Part shown: positions 56,360 through 64,000 of the stretch, piece by piece
Layout of the letters: each line of letters opens with the position of its first letter
Position numbering within the stretch: position 1 is the first letter of the stretch
Assembly: GCA_020746995.1 (NCBI GenBank)
Contig: JAGPXD010000005.1
Location: 2,418,001 to 2,482,000 of the forward strand
From: Plectosphaerella cucumerina
Taxonomy: Eukaryota > Ascomycota > Sordariomycetes > Glomerellales > Plectosphaerellaceae
Direction of reading: 5' to 3'
DNA length: 64,000 nucleotides
Translations under genes and position numbers: made by a program
Notes under the pieces: generated by a model
What the model saw: only the letters and a program-made list of their open reading frames with translations
What the model was told of the DNA's origin: nothing
Database searches by the model: none

Positions 56360-57824
56360 GTTGAGCGGCGTCCCGGGAAGCGTGGACTCTCGGATCTCGG
56401 AGTTGGGTGGGCAGAGTTGGGAACGACCCTCTGGTCGGCGATGGGTTTTGTTGCTGGAAAGGATGAAACGTGCCTGGTGGAGCGTCAAAGGCCAGGGGGC
56501 AGAGTCCAGGGGCTTCGGCTTGCACAGGGACCCAGCACCCGTTTCGGGACTGATTGGACGGATTGTCGGAGGACAGCTGTTGTGTGAGCAACGTGTCTTC
56601 CGAGCTTTGGCTTTTGCAGATGAAAAGGGTCAAGGCCACGGACGAATCCAGAAGACTGTGGTGGAGTTAATAGGTAGGTAGTATTGCTGCAAAAGTGAAT
56701 GCACACCCAGGTCGAAGTACCCTACCTATGTACCTACCTAGGTACGTAGACCCCTTGAGACTCGGCACTATACCAACAGTCGCAGCCTGCCACCAAGCCC
56801 TCCTCTCGTATTGTTTGGGATCGGAAAAAGAAACCAAAGAGCTTGACGACCAGAGGCGAGAATCCAGCGTACTATTTGGGTGATCTGGGTTCTACTCGGC
56901 ACTTGCTTGCATGTTCCTAGTCAGTCGCCTGAACCTTCCCACCAGGACCTCGAACGGCTTAGATGATGCTGTTGACCACTCGTCTGCACATGATTGCACT
57001 AAATGGGTTTCTGACTGGGCCGTGATCGCTTGACTCCAACTACACACATCTTACAGAATCAAGCAACAGTATCTGCTTGCTACAGGGTGAGGCAGGAGGT
57101 GGACGTGGGTATCTCAATTCTAGGGCAGACATGCCATGGAACGAAATCCCAAACAGATCACCACGAGCTGGCTTCATATGGATGATGCACTGAATGACCA
57201 GAATAGCACTTCCATCCTTGCTGGTGGCCAAGCACTCGCACCTGGCACATGGGTGGGGTCTCTCCCGAGACACCCCGACGACTGCTGCTGTTGTCGTGCA
57301 AGGTCTACGCTTACTACCGCGGCTTGCACCATGTTCTTCGCGCTCTCAGACAGCTGGACGTTGTGTTGGATGAACAGGTGAATACATGGCCTGGCCAGGG
57401 GTAGGTCGAGGTTGTATGATGGCAAACTTGCGCCAGGCGATAGGCTGCCCCTCCGCCAACAACCACATCGTCACCCAGTTGCTCCCACCGTGATTCCGGC
57501 TCTGTTGAGAGCCATCTGCTATTCCCCCGCTCAACGTGCACGGAGTCTCCAACAGGGACAGGGCATCACCGAAAAGCCAATTTGGAGAACCAGTTCGGTC
57601 CCGACACACACCGGTGTTGTACGTGGAGGTAGCCGTGAGCGATGAATCGTGCTTCAATTCCGTCATGTCGGTAGGTGACGGTGAAGAGTGTAGTCTATCC
57701 GTCCGCAGGCCTTCACAAGGTGTCATATGCACCCAGGCCGATGGGTCAGCATCAGCTGCTGCCCGCGTTGCCGCAATACGCCATCCCAGGTCCCAAAAGA
57801 CATGTTTTCGTCCCAAACGCTTGT
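56360..57824. other. Intergenic: VTS1 promoter/leader and RPL29 3' side
   Basis: A stretch of 1.46 kb without a supported gene. It contains a 10-bp inverted pair, TAGGTAGGTA (56671-56680) and TACCTACCTA (56731-56740), the latter continuing into a palindromic CCTAGGTACGTAG. The longest frame is 156 codons on the minus strand (57346-57816), directly downstream of the RPL29 stop; it is Ser/Thr/Pro-rich without a domain and I do not call it. Confidence 0.55.
56671..56749. promoter_or_regulatory. Inverted TAGGTAGGTA / TACCTACCTA pair upstream of VTS1
   Basis: Two perfect 10-bp inverted repeats 50 bp apart, about 310-390 bp upstream of the chosen VTS1 start. They could form a hairpin in the leader RNA or be paired protein sites. 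Function is unknown; similar TACCTAGGTA-type runs are, as I recall, common in intergenic DNA of related fungi. Confidence 0.35.
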
Positions 57825-58201
57825 CTAAGCCTTCTCGCGCTTGCCCTCCTTGAGCTCCTTCTGTGGACGTTGTTAGCGCTGGAGGAGAATCGCGGTCGGA
57901 AATGGTGTCGGTGTTGCGTACCAGAGCCCTGGCAGTGCCGTGCAGAGCATGACGGTGGTTGCGACGGAACTTGGGGTCGGTTCCCTTGAGCGAAGGGTAC
58001 CTGGCGGTCTTGGGCTTCTTGATGCTGCAGCAGAGACAACCGTTAGCTTTGTACCGACCACGATTTGGAGGATTGACGGACCCGTTGCGGTGCGCCTTGC
58101 GCGACTGGTTGTGCTGCGAGGAGTTCTTGGACTCTGTGGTTGAACGTCAGCATGAGAAGGTCGCAGGACCGTACAAGACACAGGTTCAACGTACTGGCCA
58201 T
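57825..58201 (-). CDS. RPL29: 60S ribosomal protein eL29 (RPL29)
   Basis: Small basic protein of the large cytoplasmic ribosomal subunit. Four exons on the minus strand: 58201-58195 (only 7 nt: ATG GCC A), 58133-58082, 58024-57922 and 57860-57825; introns are 61, 57 and 61 bp. The sum is 198 nt, 65 residues (yeast 59). The joined protein starts MAKSKNSSQHNQSRKAHRNG, continues with IKKPKTARYPSLKGTDPKF and RRNHRHALHGTARAL, and ends KELKEGKREKA, matching eL29 along its whole length. Intron 2 uses GTCCGT as its donor, a weak but legal site. Because of the tiny exons, no single open frame shows this gene; the longer frames in other phases are shadows. Intron-rich short ribosomal genes are usual in filamentous fungi. 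Confidence 0.96.
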
Positions 58202-58676
58202 GGCTGCGACTGATGTGATTCTTTCGCTGAAGGGTGATAGAAGCTGGTGGTGATTGCTTCCCTTCTCGATTTGATGCCGCAATTGAGAATTACGTGGTGT
58301 GGGGCGTGAAAACCATGCCCTATTCTGCCGCATTACATAAGCCGCTTTTTCGCTGGCTGTCCGGCAGGCCGTCTGCCCAGCTGCGGGGTGTCCCCACGTG
58401 AGCCCCGAGCAAGCCAGATGCGGGCAATTGCATCCAGCTCGCATTTGCTGCGAAAGTAGCACCCTATTTCACTTGATGTTGGCCAGAGTAACACGAAATA
58501 TTGACAGTTCCTGATCCTATGAGACCCCCTTTCTGCTGCCTCCAGAACCAGGCGCTCAGCGACACTTTACGCCCATTTCCTTTCCGACAAAATACAGCTC
58601 TCTATAGCCATTGACCCAGCTTGTTCAGGCATCCACGACACAATAACCCCAGTTGGTGGCGATGCAGAATGACATC
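58202..58676. other. Intergenic: RPL29 promoter and ANT1 3' side
   Basis: 475 bp. A palindromic CACGTG (E-box) occurs at about 58,395-58,400, some 195 bp upstream of the RPL29 start. No other element is recognised, and there is no gene. Confidence 0.5.
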
Positions 58677-59874
58677 TCAGGGCTTGGGTAGGCCGCCATG
58701 TCGAGCAGTTTCGGGGACGGAGCTGCGCAGACGCTTTTGCAGCGTGAGCCTGACGTACCGGAGGAACAAGAGGAACACCAGCTCCATGCTGTAGGTATCA
58801 CGTCAGTGACAAGTCTCGGCACCAATACGGTGGCAACTATAACTCACCGCTCCTTCGTCATCATCAAGATGCCCTGAACGAGGAAACCCTTGAGGATCTG
58901 AGGACCGATTCCTTTGAAGAGACCCAGGGGGCCTTCCCTGTCCAGGATGAACTTGATCACCTCGCCGAAGCTTTTGAAGGGCTTGCCATGCCTCTCAGCA
59001 GGCGGGCGCGACTGCAGACCGACCTTCGCCACGATGAGAGGCTGTGTTGCGATTGTAGCAAGCGCCTTGGACGTGGCTCCGAGAACTAATGGGCGTTAGC
59101 AACACTGACCATCTCGGGATTCGGCGGAGCAGGGCCTGATCACGTACGGAAGGCCTCCCAGAGCTGAAGGTTCTTCTTTCCGGGGAAGATGATGTCCTTG
59201 AGCCTCTCATAGGCACCGTATGTGATTGCAGGGTTGACGACAAGGACAAGGCTGGCCTTCAGCCCCCTCCAGAGCCCAGACACACCGTCTTCACCATCTA
59301 CCACTTCACGCCCGGTTTCGAAGAAGCCCTTTCTCTCCCCCTTGCGCTGTGTCTGCTGTCTTGTCGTGACAACGGCAACCGGGATCGTAAAGATCTGCGC
59401 AATGGCGCCGGCAACGGCGCCGAGGCCGAGCTCGGCGAGTGTGGAAGAGGGGGCATTCTGCGCGACGGACCGTTGGTACACGGTCCGGACGATAGAGTAC
59501 CAGTAGAAATAGGCAAAGTTTGTCGACGCGACACCGACTAGGGACGAGTGGATGCCGGTGTACAGACCGCGTACACCGTCTTCCTCGAATATTTGAGAGA
59601 GGGCGTCCCAAGTCGATGCGTAGTGGGGGTCTTCGGCGGTTGCGCTTCGATCCTTGCCGGATGCTTCGATGCCTCGGGGATTTACTTGAACTTGAAGTCG
59701 AGTCTTTACGCTGATCATTGGAGAACCGTCAACACCACGTCAAACCGAGTGTACGCAAGGAGAGACTCACATGTCAAGAGGGTACACGAGGGCATTGGCA
59801 AGCACTGCGCCAGTGGCACCCGCGGCCGCTTTTCCCCAAGGGGACAGCGCCTCTGGCTTTGAGTGAACCGCCAT
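58677..59874 (-). CDS. ANT1: Peroxisomal-type adenine nucleotide carrier (ANT1/PMP47-like, SLC25 family)
   Basis: Mitochondrial-carrier-family membrane protein. The Ant1/Pmp47 branch imports ATP into peroxisomes in exchange for AMP, feeding fatty-acid activation. Four exons (59874-59771, 59710-59148, 59085-58848 and 58788-58677) with introns of 60, 62 and 59 bp; the sum of 1,017 nt gives 338 residues, right for three tandem carrier repeats. Repeat 1 has the canonical YPLDIVKTRLQ at about 31-41. Repeat 2 has IPVAVVTTRQQTQ, without the usual acidic residue, followed by GERKGF and, at its end, NPAITYGAYERLKD. Repeat 3 has TQPLIVAKVGLQS. The relaxed motifs in repeats 2 and 3 are what I recall for the peroxisomal subgroup rather than ADP/ATP translocases (no RRRMMM). 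The carboxyl end is basic. Subgroup assignment is by memory of motifs. Confidence 0.87.
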
Positions 59875-61152
59875 ACTGGAGCAACGGAAGACGTATGTGA
59901 TAACCACCGGTTGACCTGTAGACAAATATTGTCTCCTCGGTCTTCAGCGAGCAGGGTGGTCGCCGTGGGCAGGTAGATGGCAGGGTGCTAGCTGTCGATA
60001 AATCGAACGGTGAGGTCGCGCCAGACTTGTCAACGTAACATCGAGGAGTAGGTCGTCCAGATGTGTGTGTGGAGGAAGTGCCGCGCCAGAACGGGCATCT
60101 GCAGCGATGCTACTAGTAAACCGAGTCGGTACGCCATTTCAAAGTCGGGATGCCGCGACCTCGGCCTGCGCACCGGGCGGACGTTCGGCTAATCGCTGTG
60201 AGGTCACCGGGGAGGGGCGTGTTATCTTATCTGTGAATGACGTTTCAGCACGGCCGTGTCGCCATTGACCCGCCGGCCGCTTTCGGGCTCGTCCATCGAG
60301 TCCTCACTGGGGGCCCGGGGGGAGCAGTAGGTACCGCAGTCAGCTGCCGGGACCTCGGCAAACTACTTCTGTGGTGACGCGGGAGCGGGAGGAAATCATC
60401 TACCGTCACGGTAACCTCACCAGTGTCGTCAGCCACATTGCGTTCGGTATAGAAGGTATTTGGACCACCGACAGAACGTCTCCAGCTGTCTCCTGCGGAA
60501 CGACCTAAACATACGGAATGCCTCGACCTGAACAGAGTGCTAGGAAATCTGCCATCGAAATGAAACAGCGTCCTTTGCCAAGTACCTGCCTGCAGGTTGA
60601 GTCGGGCATAGCTCGCACGAGCCATCCAGTCCATTCAAGCTCGACTCCCCACCCTCTGCATAGCTGTCTGCATCGGTCTTTTCGACCTGCCGGCCAACGA
60701 CTCGGACCAGCATAGAGGCGATCTAGCCCCATCATTGATCAACATCCCTTCATACGTGTCGTCCCCATTGAGTTGCGTCTGGGCTGCCCTGAGTAGTGCG
60801 ACAACACCCATCAGCATTCACTCAACGGTTAGCTCGGCCACATAACCCGAGCAATTAAACCCCTCTCGCCGGCACGGTGCGCCACAACGAGGCAACGCAC
60901 AGCATTTCATCTTTAGTCCGTCAGTCTTTGATTGCCACAGATCCACGAGGCCCAGGGTATAGTGCCGTCAGCACTTGCTCAAACCTGGGCTTTACAGCCA
61001 TGGGAAACAGTAGCTGACCCTGCGCGGTGAAGTTGTTCCTCACATCTTCCACTTTGGTGCCATGGCCGGGACTGAGGACCAGGCCCTTGTTAGTACTGTA
61101 CTGGTTCGACCCAGGAAACAGACACTGATGATATTGATAGATCAGGGAGCTC
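59875..61152. promoter_or_regulatory. Divergent promoter region between ANT1 and palB
   Basis: 1.28 kb between two divergently transcribed genes. It must contain both promoters. Open frames on the minus strand at 60245-60634 (129 codons), 60635-60817 and 60921-61154 (77 codons, overlapping the palB start by two bases) match no family I know; the 77-codon one is only slightly suggestive. GCCAAG, the core of the PacC site, occurs near 60,576, but a 6-mer is expected by chance. Confidence 0.5.
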
Positions 61153-63965
61153 ATGGCGAAGGACTCTGGGGCTTCCCGAGCTGATGCACTGTCTCATGCC
61201 ATTGCTGCTGCCGACCTATACATGGCCGCCTACAAAGAGGCGGGCCCGGGTGATCGGGGGCGAAAAGCGTCCCTGCGGCGGAAGTTTGAGGAGCTTGTGG
61301 TTCTTGCCGAACAGCTCAAGGCACAGAGACCACCGCGACCGAGTTCCAGTGGCCAGGGTATTACGGCAGAGGAGGATCTGATCCTGAATCTCTCCAGTAA
61401 GCTGCATGGAAATCGCTTCCTTCAATGGAAGCGCAATCCTTCCGATGCACAGTTCTCAGCCGGGAACGACAGCCGGCCTTTCACGTTCGTTCATCCCCTT
61501 TATCCTCGACTCATCCTCCTTCTAAATTAGGGAACGACATAGGGACTCGGCCGAGTACACCATGTCCCAGCTCCAGGAGTCCATCCTTGACTCATGGAAG
61601 CGTCCGGCGGCGCTCCTGACCACCCCGGAAAGCTCCAAGGAGTCTTGGGAGGCTGCGCTCATGGAGCCAGTCGGTGACTGTGATCTGGTCCAAGATATTA
61701 CCACCGACTGTTCAGTCGTGGCAAGCTTGTGTGCTGCGATGAAGATTCTCCTCCTTGGCTCGGCGGGCGCGCCTGTTGGTCTCCTCTTCGACAACACAAC
61801 CTCGTGTCTACGCATCGACTGACGTAATTTCAGCTCTTATCAACACTCATGTTCCCATTTGATCATGAGAACAACCGGCCGCGAGTATCTCCGAATGGGA
61901 AGTACATCTTTCGCATGCATTTTAACGGGTGTTTTCGCGAGGTCGTCGTTGATGATAGGCTTCCAGTGTCTCGGGCGGACATTGGCCGAAACCTGTTCGT
62001 GGTTGATCGTCGGAACCCTAATCTCCTATGGCCTGCGCTTATGGAGAAGGCCTACCTGAAAGTTCGCGGCGGATACGACTTTCCTGGCAGTAACTCGGGG
62101 ACAGACCTTTGGGTATTAACCGGCTGGATTCCAGAACAGCTGTTTCTTCAAAGGTGAGGCACATGATCTTGGCCAGGGGCCACTTCCACCTGGTCATTGG
62201 CTGGACTGACAAATGTCACAGCGAGGACGTCGATCTGGAACAAGCCTGGGACCGCATGGCTCGCGGCTATCAATACGACAACGTTATTATCACGCTGGGC
62301 ACTGGCCGTCTCTCGACAACAGAGGAAGAGACCCTCGGACTTGTTGGCGAACACGACTATGCGGTCCTTGACATGGACAGCACAAGCGGAGCCCGTCGAC
62401 TACTCGTCAAAAACCCTTGGTGCGACGGACTGGTATGGAAAGGCGCGGACGCATCTGGCGGACGTCCTGTGGAACACACACCCGGAGACGAGTCGTGGCC
62501 TGCAACCGGGGCACACCTCGAGATGTTTCGGCCTTCCACATCAACCGGAACATTTTGGATCACCCTCGAAGAAGTCGCCCAGAACTTCGAGTCGATGTAC
62601 CTCAACTGGAACCCTGCCTGTTTTGCGCATCGACAGGATCGTCATTTCAAATGGAACATGCCGAAGAGAAACGTGGCCGGCACATTCGCGTACAACCCCC
62701 AGTACACAGTCCGGGCCAATGCGCGATCCAGTGTATGGGTACTCCTCAGCCGACACTTCGCCGACGAAGAATTGGACATTGCCCGGAACAGGCGGCCGGG
62801 CTCCCTCGCCTCGGTGGCCAAGCAGCTCGGGTACATGAGCATATCTGTCTTCGACAACAGAGGCTGTCGAGTCGAGGCCCCTGACGGCGCCCTTTACCGC
62901 GGACCATATGTGGACTCGTCGCAGACACTGGCCAAGCTCGAACTCGGTGCCGACATGACTTACACGGTCGTCATGGCGCAGGAAGATCTCCCCCTCGACG
63001 AGTACGCATGTACATTCTCGTTCTTCTCGACCATTCCTCTGCACATAGAAGTTGCCAAAGATGAATTGGGTCAATACCAGGAGATTTCAGGCTCTTGGAC
63101 CCGCAGGACAGCTGGCGGCAATGCAGCATCGCCACTTTACTCACAGAACCCACAGTTTGGTGTTTACATCCCACAAGAAACACCACTGTCGGTGCTTCTA
63201 GCCACAGGGAGCCGGGGTGTAGCCATTCACATTGACTTGGTGTGGTCGACGGGCAAGCGGGCGACCTCGATAACACGCAAGGATGTGGTTGCCAGCTCTG
63301 GAGACTATCGAGGCGGAAACGCATACGTTCAAGCTCCGAAAGTACAGGCCGGCTCGTACATAATTGTATGCTCTACTTTCGAGGCCGGACAGCTGGCGGA
63401 TTTCACCATGCGAGTAGGCGCTATGGTGCCGCTCACTGTCCGCCCTATGCCAGGAGAAGATGCAGGTCTCTTGCGGTCTCCTGCCCCGCCGGTGGAGTTC
63501 CCCGCTGGTGTTGGGGAGAGACGCATCAGAATATCAGCGTCGCGACTGACCAGAGCACATGTCGTAGCATCATGTCCGCTGAACACCGATCAAGACGGCC
63601 AGCACGCACCCCGTGCATCGTTGCGCATGTCGATATTGTACGGACGAGGCTCCCAGGCATCTCTCGTTGCTGTATCTGCGCATGGCGCTTTCCGGGAGCT
63701 GATCACGTCGCTTCGCACGTCAGAGTTCGATATTGAGCCGGAGCGGCTACAGAGGGAGGAGCTCTGGCTCGTGGTAGAGTTGCTCGGCAGCTCTGCCGCT
63801 CGAGGGGGGGTACATATTGAATTCTGGGGGATAACCAAGTGTATGCAGACCATTGGGAGGCGATTCATGTCTGATGCGCAGGCTGAAGTCGCTTTCAGAG
63901 AGAAAAGAGTTCATCATATCACTAAAGATCCACTGTCGCCTGACATTCCCTTGCTTTCTTGGTGA
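61153..63965 (+). CDS. palB: Calpain-like cysteine protease PalB/Rim13
   Basis: Calpain-family protease of the fungal ambient-pH (Pal/Rim) pathway, which cleaves the PacC/Rim101 transcription factor at ESCRT-III-associated sites. Four exons: 61153-61484, 61531-61774, 61834-62153 and 62222-63965; introns are 46, 59 and 68 bp. The sum of 2,640 nt gives 879 residues. Residues about 10-60 form a helical MIT-like domain (HAIAAADLYMAAYKEAG), expected to bind Vps24/Snf7-type proteins. The catalytic core has Cys at about 171 (DITTDCSVVASL), His at about 343 (GLVGEHDYAVLDM) and Asn at about 363 (LLVKNPW), with the typical NGKYIFRMHFNGCFREVVVDDRLP between. C-terminal beta-rich C2L-type repeats run to the end (...SPDIPLLSW). 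The 46-bp intron 1 and the GTTGGT donor of intron 2 are the least certain joints, chosen because they restore frame and family spacing. Confidence 0.93.
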
Positions 63966-64000
63966 GACATAAGCCATGTGAACCCTGTGCCACCAGACGC
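63966..64000 (+). other. palB 3' flank, cut by the window end
   Basis: 35 bp after the TGA stop. Too short to judge. Confidence 0.5.

Noticed and set aside
57346..57816. 156-codon minus frame directly downstream of RPL29
   Set aside because: No recognisable domain; it begins 8 bp past the RPL29 stop and is probably 3' UTR or intergenic sequence. It would need transcript or conservation evidence.
60570..60581. GCCAAG near 60,576 as a PacC site controlling palB
   Set aside because: A 6-bp match is expected by chance every few kilobases, and palB is not established as a strong PacC target.
62197..63736. Plus-strand frames of 155-213 codons in other phases of palB exon 4, and minus frames of up to 177 codons
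   Set aside because: Shadows of the palB reading frame, which carries the calpain motifs.

Overview
The window is a slice of a filamentous ascomycete genome (Pezizomycotina, most likely Sordariomycetes; the species is not recognisable). It has two sharply different parts that meet at about position 50,700. The evidence for a fungus is the set of short (46-68 bp) GT-AG introns with CTAAC/CTGAC-type branch sites, the conserved gene set (TFIIIC subunit TFC4, VTS1, RPL29, a peroxisomal-type ANT1 carrier, the PalB/Rim13 calpain), and a repeat desert carrying the signature of repeat-induced point mutation (RIP).

Positions 1 to about 50,690 are transposon wreckage with no intact gene. CpA and TpG are almost absent and TpA is in great excess, while CpG is still common. 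That is the footprint of RIP (CpA to TpA on both strands) rather than ordinary CpG decay. Loss of TpG removes nearly all ATG codons and turns Trp codons into TAG, so ORF prediction is nearly blind here. By reading through the stops I can identify: chromodomain Ty3/gypsy elements (1-3386 +, 26520-29258 -, 31875-39641 -, 42608-50337 +); fragments of a second gypsy-type lineage (19300-20180 RT/RNase H, 29259-30330 integrase plus chromodomain); a non-LTR retrotransposon (about 5,300-11,300 +) with zinc knuckles, AP endonuclease and RT; a copia-like element in two inverted copies (13470-18520 + and 21339-26519 -); four solo LTRs of one further family; a foldback element (40588-41582); and six complete copies of two related non-autonomous DNA elements (families A and B) that share GGGCCTGTCTAGA termini and each have 8-bp target duplications. 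Insertions are nested, and several target-site duplications can still be read.

Positions 50,694 to 64,000 are ordinary GC-balanced genic sequence with five conserved genes. On the minus strand in order are TFC4 (50694-53852, four exons), VTS1 (54498-56359, two exons), RPL29 (57825-58201, four exons) and ANT1 (58677-59874, four exons). On the plus strand, divergent from ANT1, is palB/RIM13 (61153-63965, four exons). All exon sums are divisible by three. They are unrelated housekeeping or signalling genes (Pol III transcription, mRNA decay, ribosome, peroxisomal ATP import, ambient-pH signalling) and do not form a pathway. The TFC4 stop codon lies within a few bases of the edge of the RIP-mutated repeats.

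I found no CRISPR array, defence island, biosynthetic cluster or recognisable new multi-gene system. The less ordinary content is the A/B element family with its internal TTAATTAA-rich arrays, the graded RIP among sister copies, the un-mutated GC-rich island at 20345-20580, and the abrupt repeat/gene border.
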